Source of the DNA: Anthonomus grandis grandis
Taxonomy: Eukaryota > Arthropoda > Insecta > Coleoptera > Curculionidae
Reading direction: 5' to 3'
DNA: 64,000 nucleotides
NCBI RefSeq assembly: GCF_022605725.1
Contig: NC_065548.1
Location: 14,603,644-14,667,643, forward strand
The position numbers and the translations under genes are program-made. Below the pieces are notes generated by a model. That model did not search any database and was not told the origin of the DNA. It saw only the letters and a list, made by a program, of their open reading frames with translations. Numbering within the stretch: position 1 is the first letter of the stretch; each line of letters opens with the position of its first letter. This document shows positions 25,101 through 34,929 of the stretch, piece after piece.

Positions 25101-28100
25101 ACATGAATAAACATTATGTAAAAGAAAATGGCCATGGATTAATAAATTTTAAACGATAAAAACATTATAGCTTCCTATCCAATTATTTTAGAGTAATATA
25201 TTTACCAAAAATCCGCAAACTTGAAATAAATTGTATCCGCTGCGGAACATCAAACTTACAAAGTTTCAAACTTTCTGGTAAAATAGTTTGAAGCATTAAC
25301 TTTGTTTTATATTTTTTCACAATTCTTTAAGTTCTTGCTGTTTCTTTTTGCAATAAAATATTTTAGTTGAAATTTTTGTAAATAGTAAAGATTTTAATTA
25401 ACTGTCTGAACTTAATCCATTCAACATACGGGTACTTCTCTACCTAAAATCTAAACCACACCAAATCTCGGTCTCAAAAAATAATTTTTAATTCAAAAAG
25501 TTGGTTACACGTGTTTCGCTACTAAGGTGTATTTAATGTCACCTGAAACCATTTTGTATTGTTTGTACCCTAAAAAATTTGTAAGGTCTGATGATGCTCT
25601 TAGGAGCGAAATACTTGTAACCAACTTTTTGATTAAACAATTTTTTTTTTGAAACCAAGACTTTGTGTAGTTTAGATTTTAGAATTTAGGTCTGTTTGAA
25701 AAATGGAGAACTTCTTTCAACATATTCCCTGGCATTTCAAAGATACTAGAGAGAATCTTAAAGAGTTAGATCACATCACATGTAAATAGGTTTGCTATTT
25801 TACCTGCTATTTGATCTGGCTAAGTTAGTAATTTTGGCATTTCTCGATTATTTCAAGGCTTTTGATATATTAAATTATCTATTACTGGCAACACTGATAT
25901 GTCTAGGGTTTAGAGTGAGCGCTAGTTCCATAATCATAGAATACTTTACCGACGCACTCAATCAGTGAAGCTTAATCGGATGGAATCATTTGCTTTAAGT
26001 CTTACCTGTATTTATTTATGTAAAAATGTTAGTAACTCATCGGTTCATCTATAACCCATGATACTCAATTTTATTTCTTACTTTATTCTGAGAACATGGT
26101 GGAAGCTAATGATAAAATATCTATTGTGACCTTAACTAATTCGCAAAGGCTTAAATTATTTGCCTAAATTTAAACCGAAGTAACTATAAGCTTCTTTCTT
26201 TTGGTAGGATGCAGTCCAGGGATACCTCCGAGAAATTTCTTCGGTTTAATGTAGTCAACTGATCAAATTTAGGAATGTGGCTAAGCATTGTGGAATATTT
26301 TCGAAAATTAAAATAAGATTTAGTGAACCTATTGATAAATGTATAAAGAAACCGTTATTAACCCTGAAACTACTATATAGATTTGCAAATAGAAGACTAC
26401 ACATAGGCATTATAAATGGCAATACAGCTTCTCGCTTTGGAATTTGTCAATTCCGTTTTACATCAAACTCATTTGGAAGTAAAACTTCGAAATAGCTTTT
26501 ACTATAGGCTAACATTTTGTTTAGCAAAAGAAGGAGGTCTTTATGAGCCTCTTATTTAAAGAGTTATTTGTTAGGTTTATTATTTTTAGTTTTTTTATAA
26601 TGTTTCATTCTGTTTTTATTAAAGTTTATATTTTATTTTAATAAGAACAACACTTTTATTTTCAATATGCAATGCAGCTCATAAAAAATTGTAATTAAGA
26701 ATTTATGCCAGTTTTACCTATGTAATTCCTGCATTAGAAAAATATTATACCAATGCTGCGTAATATTATTTTAAATTTTGCTACAAGAGATACAGCCCCC
26801 ACCGACGTCAGACGCTTACTAAAATAAAATTTAAAACAATCGAGCTCGAACCTCGTATTGTCGCACCAGCGGCGTCGCAACATCTCGCCTGTTGGGAACT
26901 TGTGTAGTGATTCATTCGCCAATCTGTATAGTAAAAAGCTGCTCCTTAATAAAAAATAAAGATCCAAGAAAAGTTTTATGTGTAATACTCATTTTACTTA
27001 TTGTAATGTTTTTTATGGTCCGTGCCTCTTAGCAAGTGATTCAAGACTCAGTATCCAAGACTCAGAGTTCAGTGTATTTAATGCGGTTGCGTAAGATTTA
27101 TAAATGGAATAAAAAAAAATTGACAAAGGTGAAATTAGTGAAATAAGCGCAATGTAGTGGTTAAATATGACAAAAAAGAGGTAACTTCGTCGCCTGGTTG
27201 TCCTCAATAAAATTATCTTTAAAAAATGCCCTGATTACCTTTATCAGAAAATTAAGTTTAGGTATGATATGGATTTAATAAATAAGCATCTAATACTACT
27301 TCCTGCTTATAAAACATTTTATTCAAAAGAAGTTATTACGGTTATTTGTTATGAAGTAAAATTAGTCCTAATTTAAGATTTTTAAAAGGAAAATTAGCAG
27401 CCACATTACTAATTTTGTTCTCTAAGTTAGCCTAGGGCAAGCTTTTTTGCAAATTAACTGTTTTATATTATTACAAACTATATTGACATATTCTATTAAT
27501 ATAATATAAATATATTGAAATTTTCGATACAAATAGGCATACTTAGACAATGTTAGTCTATAGAGAACAAGGCAATTAAATTTATGTTGCTAGCTATTTA
27601 AGATAATTTTTTAAAATCTTTTGTAATAACCTTAACTTGCGATGTGAAGAAATAGTCTATACTTGCAGTGGAGTCGTAGGTTAAGGTAAAATGAAAATCC
27701 TGCAGTCTTCCTCCACTTATTAATTAACCATTTAGTTATTTAAAAATCCCTACATGTTTCGGACACAGTGGTGTCCAACATCACGGGATAAAATGTTTAA
27801 AGGTTTATCTAATACCAATTTTAAACCTTTTATACCCTGATGATAGATACACCACTATGTCCAAAGCATGTAGGGAATTTTAAATAACTAAATGTTTAAT
27901 AAATAAGTGTAGGATTTTCATTGTACCTTAACCTTAATTTGATTTAAATGGCTATATAAGCTAAAAAGTAAGTTTCAACTTCGGTACCAACAGACCGAAA
28001 ATTATTATTTAATTAATATTCAAAATTACGGTAAAAATAATTAAAATAATAAAATTAAAAAAGAAAATTGTTATTTAATTAATAATTTTGATTTATGGTT

Positions 28101-28622
28101 CTTGGAGATTTTTAAGCTAAGCCAATAGCCATATATAGTTCATAAAATATATATTTTTATTTATTTTCGTTAATGACCATATTTACTATATTTTGTGTAA
28201 TTAGTATAATTACTAAATTATTTATGTTTGAAAAATCACCTAATTATTGCACCGCAAATTAACATATTTTTTTTGGATTTCCCTGAGTAAATTCTCTTAT
28301 CTTCATATACTTTGGAGCACGATATGAATAATCAAAGGTCACAAAGTTCATATTCTTCAGTAATTTTTAAATTTTCTTTAATTAGTTTGCATCGTTTATC
28401 AAAAGTAAAAGGTTTACAAAATAAATCCAGTATTAAAATATTTTTTTTTTATTTTTAGGTCAACGTTTCGCCATGCTAGAAATGAAATCATTTTTCTGTG
28501 GCGTCTTACGAAAGTTTATATTGCAACCAGTGGATACGCCCGAAACCATAACACTCTGTCAAGATATGATTATAAGATCGAGAGACGGTATCAGGGTGAA
28601 GTTTGAATTAAGAAATAAATAA
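15967..28622 (+). CDS. CYP4: cytochrome P450, CYP4 family (8 exons, 510 aa)
   Basis: A microsomal haem-thiolate monooxygenase that, by family, hydroxylates lipophilic substrates such as fatty acids, hormones or xenobiotics using NADPH-P450 reductase. Join 15967..16159, 20005..20117, 20173..20263, 20323..20508, 20559..20923, 20975..21138, 21203..21459, 28459..28622. Every junction is GT-AG and phase-consistent, giving 1,533 nt. Visible domains: an N-terminal membrane anchor (about residues 11-29), helix C WQKRR (W136, R140), the CYP4-type helix I FMFEGHDTT (E316 is the Glu that binds haem covalently in many CYP4s), ExxR EGLR (375-378), and the haem loop FSAGPRNCIG with ligand C455. The length is normal for CYP4. 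The proline hinge is atypical: LPTGHG instead of the usual PGP. No disabling change is seen. The subfamily cannot be assigned by eye. Confidence 0.95.
18530..18900 (-). mobile_element. fragment of a DD41D-type transposase in P450 intron 1
   Basis: The minus strand reads YLDEEFLGLWIGRGD, then WPTRSADLTPLDY, the stretch ending in the third catalytic Asp of DD41D Tc1/mariner transposases. The preceding D-box is gone. A TIR-like TATAGGGTGAGTCGGGAGG lies at 18,531, but no partner end was found, so the copy is truncated. Confidence 0.65.
19483..19930 (+). repeat. diverged direct repeat with coding-like character, intron 1 of the P450
   Basis: Two segments (about 19,483-19,690 and 19,750-19,930) align, sharing SDDxT followed by a pattern STSESIYLPPSSVAKYLSCG versus SNSTYSPVYSVSRYTSCG in matching frames. 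Stops interrupt both. It looks like a relic of a protein with an internal repeat. I do not recognise the family. Confidence 0.4.
20005..20117 (+). CDS. CYP4: CYP4 exon 2
   Basis: Encodes the segment EEGFNMAREWSQKAPP, then a typical CYP4 beta-1 stretch with LGPASVF and VIGPVELE. Acceptor ttttag at 20,004, donor GAG|gtaagt, ends in phase 0. Confidence 0.9.
20173..20263 (+). CDS. CYP4: CYP4 exon 3
   Basis: Encodes QVIGSMKHMEKSKGYHFLHR, then WLEQGLLTSS, the conserved 'WLGTGLLTSSG' region of CYP4 proteins just before helix C. Flanked by 55 and 59 bp introns. Confidence 0.9.
20323..20508 (+). CDS. CYP4: CYP4 exon 4: helix C
   Basis: Begins GSKWQKRRKILTPAFHF, where WxxxR (W136, R140) contacts the haem propionates, and ends ISDFTLLTMS. 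Phase 1 at both sides. Confidence 0.92.
20559..20923 (+). CDS. CYP4: CYP4 exon 5: ETSMG block to helix I
   Basis: Starts with ETSMGTRL (the CYP4 'ETAMG' block) and runs to EVNTFMFE at the start of helix I. The covalent-haem Glu (E316) is the last codon of the exon; the GHDTT part is on the next exon. Confidence 0.92.
20975..21138 (+). CDS. CYP4: CYP4 exon 6: helix I oxygen-activation motif
   Basis: Begins GHDTTAMCLNFTTMLLACH and continues through REIQEEVYQEI to LHLLE. Gly-His-Asp-Thr-Thr is the proton-relay motif. Ends in phase 2. Confidence 0.92.
21203..21459 (+). CDS. CYP4: CYP4 exon 7: ExxR to haem-binding Cys
   Basis: Contains CIKEGLRLYPPVPLIARKA (ExxR), the meander with NPDHWPDPDTFDPSR, and FSAGPRNCI ending in the haem-ligand loop. 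The donor (g|gtaagt) splits the codon of the Gly after Cys-Ile. Confidence 0.93.
22602..24254 (-). mobile_element. 1.65 kb DD41D-type Tc1/mariner element with ~115 bp inverted repeats
   Basis: Left end 22,602-22,722 and the reverse complement of 24,141-24,254 match over more than 100 bases; shared words are GTAACATAAC, CTTTAATTTTAA and CATATAAACATATGTCC. TA flanks at 22,600-22,601 and 24,255-24,256 fit a Tc1/mariner target site. The transposase relic is on the minus strand. Confidence 0.85.
22827..23873 (-). pseudogene. DD41D transposase relic
   Basis: The start ATG is read at 23,873-23,871 (MNNVQVHFIYRLPDRNALEV), followed by helix-turn-helix-like sequence and then ARQAYLY-type text near 23,620. 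The catalytic region is the open frame 23,169-22,840: MHNGTPAHF, WIGRGGPLLWPARSPDLKPLD. Asn replaces the usual catalytic Asp of HDG. The distance from that position to the last Asp is 41 intervening residues. Internal stops and shifts confirm inactivation. Confidence 0.8.
25441..25690. mobile_element. foldback element carrying a hammerhead-like core
   Basis: An inverted repeat: 25,441-25,520 pairs with 25,605-25,690. Shared words, read outward to inward, include ACCTAAAATCTAAACCACAC versus its right-arm counterpart, and CAAAAAGTTGGTTACA. No protein is encoded. The right arm holds a complete hammerhead-like motif; the left arm keeps GCGAAACACGTGTAACC on the minus strand, but its CTGATGA is decayed. 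The same sequence family occurs at 47,835-47,925. Confidence 0.75.
25586..25626 (+). ncRNA. hammerhead-ribozyme-like motif (core intact)
   Basis: Core CTGATGA at 25,588-25,594, stem II GCTC-TTAG-GAGC, then GAAA at 25,608-25,611. Then comes a minimal stem III with loop (T-ACTT-G) and the GTA triplet where cleavage would fall. Helix I is GGT before the core against ACC after GTA. The order and spacing match the type I hammerheads with very short stem III described from Penelope-like elements and retrozymes. Activity is inferred, not shown. Confidence 0.6.
26378..26926 (-). mobile_element. 549 bp deletion derivative (MITE) of the 10.0 kb mariner-type element, inverted
   Basis: The right half, reverse-complemented, matches 10,034-10,265 (CAGATTGGCGAATGAATCAC and GGTATAATATTTTTCTAATG). 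The left end matches the other terminus (GCAAATAGAAGACTACACAT). TA lies at both flanks. The transposase region is deleted. Confidence 0.85.
27750..27792 (-). ncRNA. hammerhead-like motif, left arm (core partly decayed)
   Basis: On the minus strand, helix I ATCCC pairs with GGGAT. Stem II is a perfect GGACAC-CACT-GTGTCC, followed by GAAAC, ATGTA and GGGAT. The CTGATGA box reads GTGATGT, so two core positions are changed and this copy should be inactive. Confidence 0.5.
27833..27877 (+). ncRNA. hammerhead-like motif, right arm (GAAA box changed)
   Basis: CTGATGA is intact at 27,837-27,843. Stem II has decayed to GATACACCACTATGTCC, and the GAAAC box reads AAAGC before ATGTAGGG. Taken with the left arm, the two copies define a full ancestral core. 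Confidence 0.5.
28459..28622 (+). CDS. CYP4: CYP4 exon 8: C-terminal exon
   Basis: Acceptor tttttag at 28,458. Encodes GQRFAMLEMKSFFCGVL (helix L after the haem Cys) and ends GIRVKFELRNK, stop at 28,620-28,622. Phase fits exon 7 across the 7 kb intron. Confidence 0.93.
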
Positions 28623-28623
28623 A
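28614..28623 (+). terminator. polyadenylation signal overlapping the P450 stop codon
   Basis: Two overlapping AATAAA hexamers (28,614-28,619 and 28,618-28,623) span the stop codon. A very short 3' UTR is possible. A downstream site near 28,650 would also be compatible. Confidence 0.4.
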
Positions 28624-29625
28624 ATGTATAATATTTTACCTTTATGATTGCATAAAAAATATAATTTTATTACTTGAATATATTAAAGTTATACAAATTT
28701 TATTTACCCAATTTTAAGAACCCATTTCTCCTGAAAAAAAAAGGAATTTACCTAAAATGTTTCAAATAAGGTCCGAAGGCTGATCTAATTTCCTATCTAG
28801 TTTTATGCTTGCCTGAGCACATCCTATTGCATACCGATGTAGGTGGACATTTATGGCTTGAAATTTGCAAAGTGGACTTAATGCGAAGCTGAATATTTGA
28901 ATTCTGTATTATCTAAATCAGATTGTGTTTTGCAAACCGTAGCTTATTTGGAATTTTACATTTTTATTTAATATGTATCTGCGAAAATTTAATTCTGAAT
29001 ATAAAATTCATTGGTCGTTTGAGTATTTTTACATTTTGTTAGGATTTGATAAATTAACGCAAGATTAAATATATACACAAAAAGAAACTATTTATTTAAT
29101 AGGAATCATAGATTTACGAAAGAAAAAAGTAAATATTAGCCACAATATAATTATGCAATAATTTTAAAGCAAGATATTGACTTACGGGTTTTAAGTGAAT
29201 GGGCATAATTATGATCCTAAATGTATCACAATTTAAGAGTTGGCACTTTTAAGAGTTTCACAGTTTTGCTGTTTCTTTGAATTATCACAATTTAAAGGAA
29301 CAGCGGAGAATATTCATTGTGATATATAATTACCGACCAGGAGTCAGTTGGTTAAAGTAAAAGAGGAAAGATCTAGTAGAAAAAACAGCAATGAAAAAAA
29401 TATATAAAAGTTGAAGAACTGAAGTAGAAATGATGAAAGGTAAGTAAAACAATATTAAGAAAAGGATATATAGGACAATTTCTATTATGCAATTATGAAA
29501 AGTATGGAGTCAGGATATTTCTATTAATAAAGACGGTGATAAATGATTGATAAATATGTAATTGTGAAAATTGTAACAGGATAATTTTTTGTCTGATTTT
29601 GATACTCATATAATAGCTAATTGTT

Positions 29626-29841
29626 GTCCGTTCCATATAGAACATACCCTCCACTTACTACTGTTACAAGAATTGAAAAATTTCCCACCCTTTTCTGCGA
29701 TTTTCTGATTTATACGAAGCGTAATAAACGGCTGGGTGGCCGCCGAAGATGGTGTCGCATTTCTTCTCTCTCTCTCTCTTTAAACTTAGTGTACTGTCAG
29801 CGCTTTGCAGTAACTACAGGGTGTTCTATACGGAACGGACC
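29626..29841. mobile_element. 216 bp MITE
   Basis: Inverted ends GTCCGTTCC(A/G)TATAGAACA on both sides. The interior is GC-richer than its surroundings and includes a short (CT)n run. No transposase. The target duplication is unclear. Confidence 0.7.
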
Positions 29842-30512
29842 AGTCGTATAATTACGAGGGAAGTTCCTTACAGGTAAGTCGCTTAAGCTTAAATTATATC
29901 TGTATAAGAATAGCTGATCACAGTGTTGGAAGGAAATAAAATATAAAGCTTATGCCATGTGTTCAAATTATTAATACTAAAGTCTATTAATAATTTGAAT
30001 ACATCTTTAATAGACCTTTTTGTTTTTTTATGATTATTTTTTTCCAATTTATTCACTCAGCGATGTCTGGTTAACCCGCTTAATTAAATTAATTTTTTAA
30101 ATCAGGGTTACTAACCTCATCCGAATGCAAAGCTGTAGACCCGATAAGCATTCATATTCAATTAACGTTTCTCTATTTTCAATATATTCCTATGTTTTTA
30201 CTATTTTATTGTGTTTAGTTTATAATTAATTAATTAGTTTTATAACATTAAAGAACATATATTAATGTTATGCTTATCCAACTAAACTAAAAGCGTTGCT
30301 CAACATCTATGCGGTTCTTCTGGTCAGAATACTCGTGATCCTTTGCTTTCATGGTTAGAGCAAAAATATTCCGATATAATTCCATTTCGTGAGCCTTAGC
30401 ATCCTTTCAGTTTCAGCATATTAAGCTCACTCATTGGACATTTGTAGAGATAGTAATAACTTAGGTATTATCAGAACCTGATTTTCCGGATACTACAGTT
30501 AAATATTAAGTA

Positions 30513-30544
30513 GTCTATCATAAGCTTTCTATCTTATGATAGAC
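30513..30544. repeat. perfect 12 bp hairpin
   Basis: GTCTATCATAAG, loop CTTTCTAT, then its exact reverse complement. The flanks show weak further symmetry (AGTAGTC versus GACGAGACT), so it may be the centre of an old palindromic element. Confidence 0.6.
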
Positions 30545-31369
30545 GAGACTATTACTGTTTAAGGGTCAACACTAAGGCCCATTTAAAGTTTATACTCTGC
30601 TGCACAATAACTAGAACTAAAAGCCTAAGTAGCAATCAACGATGGATACCGATGGATTCCTGAACTAACTAGAAATTTTAGCAGTTCATTTAAAACATCT
30701 TTAATAAACAGAAACACGACTACTCAATAACCAGTAGCCTTTTCCTAGTGGTATCTTCATAATGAGACTTGTTTAGTTTTATGATCTCCAAAGTATAGTA
30801 TTAAAATATTTGTCCTGCTAATGTTTTGTATCATGAAATTTCCATATTCATACATTTAAAACTGGTTTACAGCTGGTTTGTTTGTTTGCTGGTTCATGAT
30901 TCATTTATCGATTACGCAACCTCTCTAGCTCAGCTGTTATAAAAGAAACTGTTAAATCTATAATGGATATTAAAATGATTATTTTTATGACCAATATATA
31001 AATAATAAGAGAAGATAAATAAACCAGAATAGAATATAGATTTAGTTAACTAGCATATGCTATAAAACAAAAAGATTATATATCACAATGAAGAAAATAT
31101 GTAACGCTTCTAGTTTCATATAACGCATTGAACATAATATGCATTAAGCACAAAAAAAATAGTAGAGAAAAAATTTTTTTAGCTTGCATAAGGGTATTAT
31201 GCAACGAGCGTAATATAGTACCTTAATTTTTTATTTAACTTAAAGTATTTATCAACGTTTGTTCTCTAGATTGTTAAAGTTGCTATAAATATATTTAAAT
31301 ATTTAAAAAAACCAAACAAAATAAAATCTTATTAAACAAATTAATAGACGATCACAAAACCGATTTACA

Positions 31370-31690
31370 AATGCAGTAAATCGTTATTAAGTCAGCTAAT
31401 TAAACTCACCACATGTGGTCATCGGACTTACTAATTAGTAAACCAATTTGTCGCCGATGGAAAATACCCGTGTGGTTGCGGAGCAGTTTAAAACTTTCCG
31501 GGGCCCATACGGATAATCCTCGTTTTAATTAATCCAGTTTAAAGTTGGTGGATTAGGTCCAGGCATAAATGTCTTTAATTTGAACCGAGATCTATATATT
31601 CTGTTCAACTGCGTGTCAGTTGATGCGCTATTTCAAGGTAATTTAAAGGATTAGCAGTTGGTAATCCTTAAATTTAAATTACAAGCTAAT
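31370..31690. other. complex, non-repetitive noncoding stretch (candidate conserved element)
   Basis: This 320 bp segment is less AT-biased and less repetitive than the surrounding intergenic DNA. It has no long frame and carries several TAATTA homeodomain-type motifs (near 31,398, 31,432 and 31,530). It could be an enhancer, but nothing here proves function. Confidence 0.25.
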
Positions 31691-34600
31691 TAGTATATTA
31701 ATCATGGAAAATAAAATTAAAGAACAACAAAAAGAACTTTAAAAACCTTAAAAATGTATTATGATGCACTTATATAGCGCTAAGAAGTGACAATTTTGTT
31801 TCTCTACTAATGTATATTTATTTATTGATAGAAAAATATTTGAAATAAACTAATAAAAATATATTTTTGTCTGCGCTTTCCACAGCAACGGTTTTAAATA
31901 AATCCATTTAAAATTGATTAGAAGGTACTAAAACTAATTATATAAATAGTGTCCTAAAAATAATAGGATGGAAATAGTTATATGACCATAGATAAACTTG
32001 TTTAAGTAAATATCGCCTATCATTATTAAATGTTTAAGTTAAAGCACTCTGTTATAACTAGGTATTTCTAATGCAAAAGCGTGCATGCACAAGATGTCAA
32101 AGTCATGTGTCAATGGTAATCATTCAGGTCTGGAAAACTATAAAAGAAAGAAGATCGGTTAAATTATAAAAAAGTTGCATCATTTCATGCTTATTAAAAT
32201 CTTGTCTAAAGATTAAGAAAAATCCAAATATTTCCGGAAAAATTGTCGTATTTTCGTAATCATTTCTATAGAATTTTATTTTTAGGCATCTCCCTTTCTC
32301 GTGAAATGATGTGTTCTTAAAGTATTATTATAACAGATTAGCTTTAATACAAAACTGAAATTGAAGCATGAGTTTTTAAAATATTTAGATTTTTGTTAAA
32401 CCTTTTACAGTGTTAAAATATTTTTAATCTATTGTTAAACTATTTAATAACTAAAAGAGGCTGTAGTTACAGGAGAACATAAAATTTAAAAAAATTAGGA
32501 TTTTTTTTAGACTAGTAACAATTTTCTATAAATATCTCTGATAATCATTAAAACATTTTAATGGCCTAAAAGAATACCACAAATAAATTGAGAATTAATG
32601 AAAATGCATCATATTTATCAAACAATTTATAGGAAGAGTTCAATATGTATAGTAGGTCTATTCAAAGCACTCTGTTAAAGCTCTCCCTATTGCACTATAA
32701 CAAACTACTCTCGTAATATATAAAATTTATTGTCAGCGTTGATTATTTCCTGCCACAAAATTTATACCAGCGAAATGTATTTCAGAGTGCCATTTTTGCT
32801 CTCTTAATGGTTTTCTTAGGATGCGAGATACAATTTAGCGTTTTATTTAGGATGGTTATTTTTGAATAAGAGCGCCTTGTCTTATGTAGTTTTCTCTTTC
32901 TGATAGCTGGGTATAATAAATATTTTGTTTCTAGGAAAATGAACATTTCGTACTTCTCGTATAATTTGATGTACGATGTCTAGAACTTGGATAATTCAGC
33001 CGACAGTAATTATTATCATTATTATTTACTAATGCCAAAAAACATATATTACATGTATAACATGCAAGAATTAACGGACCGACGTTTAAAATTATGAAAT
33101 AATGCAATGAATGAAAACAACACAATTTAAACTTTCAAATAGAATTTATAAATGTCAAAATTTAAAAATTCAGTTTTAACATAAAAGGCTTTTTGATTTG
33201 GCATATTCTTTATCACTCTTTTAAAAGTTTTTATGGGAATCACCTTAATATTTTGTAACAGTTTATTGAACAACTTTATTGTATTATATTCTCTGATCTA
33301 CATTGACTCTTTTAGAGGCAACAGAAAACCGCTCTCAAATCAGTTTAATACGAGTGTCATGACTATCCATGAATGCTGTGGTAGTAATAAGTAAAAAGTT
33401 AATATTTTTAGTCTTATCTGCAATCTTCCCATAGTGCATGCCAGCCAGTGATCTTACTGAGGTTAAACTGGCTCACTTTGTCCCATGCTTACATATGGGG
33501 CTTATATGTCAATGGAAAGTGGAAAAATTCATGGGCACTATGCTTCTAAGTCTTCCACTTACATTGTGAATCTTTCATTTAAATATTGTGTCCGGATAGA
33601 TCCCCACGAACTTCATCTGCATACAGCATAGAGTTCTCTGAGGGTAAATATTACGTCTTGCATCTAGTGAAAATTGATTGTCATCAAACCAATGTTTCCT
33701 CCACCTACAGATCCTTATTATGATTTCTGAAAAAGGTATCACCTGCAGATTGGTTAAATTTATACACAGGCAAATGTCAACTATAAACACAAAAAAATAG
33801 TCAGTTAGGTTTTGACATTTATATCTCACAATTGAATGATAACAGCAAGCAGCATTATCAACCTGGTAGTGATCAGAAAAACGAAAATAGTACTTCTTCT
33901 TCTGGGTGTTCCATGTAGGCACGTCTACCTACCTATTTTATTATACACGCTTTATGGGGAAGTAGTTGTTCCTCGCAATCTATTCTCCTGAACTTTCAGT
34001 ATAGTATAGAGAGATTTTGGTAGAGTATGCTCTCCTATGCCTATGAAAGAACTGCGATAGATACTGAACTTAAAGGCTAGACTAGAATGTGAAATAAGTT
34101 TCATTTAAATCAACATAGAGAGCAAGTTGTTCAGCTATAACCTGCCCAAATATTAAAGTAAATATAAATGTAATTTTTAAAAAAATATGACTTTTATATA
34201 AAGATGAGATTAAAGAAATATGATTTTTTTATAAAGAAGACAACTGTCATATGCATCATTATATAACGTAGCTTGTATCCATTATTAAGCCACATTTTTG
34301 ATTACTATTCCCTTTTACGCGAACCAATTTATTTATTATTTGATATTTATTTAACAGTTGAATTTTATATTGCTCACAATTATATGCCATAGAACGGGGT
34401 TTCTATTTGACATATTAAATAGAGGTTGGCTGGAGGTGAACAAGTGATGACGATTGGAAACTTATTATTAAGGGTGGTTCGTTTTGAAATTAAACTGCAC
34501 TGTATATGTGACAATATTGACAATACCTAGTTTTTTCAACAATTCTTAGGAAACAATGAATATGAAATCATATTAAAAAATAACAAATTAATATGCTACT

Positions 34601-34761
34601 AAAAATAAATTTGACACATTCAAATATTGGTGGTAAAATTTTTATATGGTTTGCATAAAACTCGAAGCAATTTCGTACTTGGCGCTTGAATCTACTATAA
34701 AATGTAACACATCCGTAGGTGTAACTGTCACGCTATTCATATTTATCAACCATAATATAAA
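31691..34761. other. intergenic sequence before androglobin
   Basis: No supported gene. A 115-codon minus frame at 33,922-33,575 and its more complex surroundings (33,420-34,030) look like eroded coding DNA of unknown origin. No core promoter for the next gene could be pinned. Confidence 0.4.
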
Positions 34762-34929
34762 ATGTCAAAGCAACGCTCCCAGAAAGGAAAAACTGATGCA
34801 TACTCTGCTTCCGAAGAAAGTAGCTTAGCGACACCATTACAGGAAGGCACCGATCCTGAATCTCTCTTATTCCCGGAATTTTCGGATCAGGATATAAACT
34901 CGGAAAGATGGGATAATACATCAGCCAAG
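34762..34929 (+). CDS. Adgb: androglobin exon 1
   Basis: The ATG at 34,762 opens a Ser/Lys-rich start (MSKQRSQKGKTDAYSASEES), then LLFPEFSDQDINSERWD, which matches the conserved 'FPEWSEADINSEKWD'-type motif of the family. Donor AAG|gtaaat, phase 0. Confidence 0.88.

Larger units (their letters stand above)
27683..27925. mobile_element. foldback element with two opposed hammerhead-like copies
   Basis: 27,683-27,790 and 27,831-27,925 are imperfect reverse complements; shared words include AAAATGAAAATCCT, CATTTAGTTATTTAAAA and CCCTACATG. Each arm contains a hammerhead-like motif, on opposite strands. There is no reading frame. The total length, about 240 bp, is close to that of the 25.4 kb foldback element. 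Confidence 0.75.
21460..28458. other. CYP4 intron 7 (7.0 kb), filled with mobile elements
   Basis: Separates the haem-Cys exon from the last exon. It holds the DD41D element (22,602-24,254), the hammerhead-bearing foldback elements (25,441-25,690 and 27,683-27,925) and a 549 bp MITE (26,378-26,926). The remaining sequence is AT-rich with no gene seen. Confidence 0.8.

Noticed and set aside
33575..33922. 115-codon minus frame as a host gene
   Set aside because: No recognisable domain, no splice context and no neighbouring exons; kept only as a possible eroded region.
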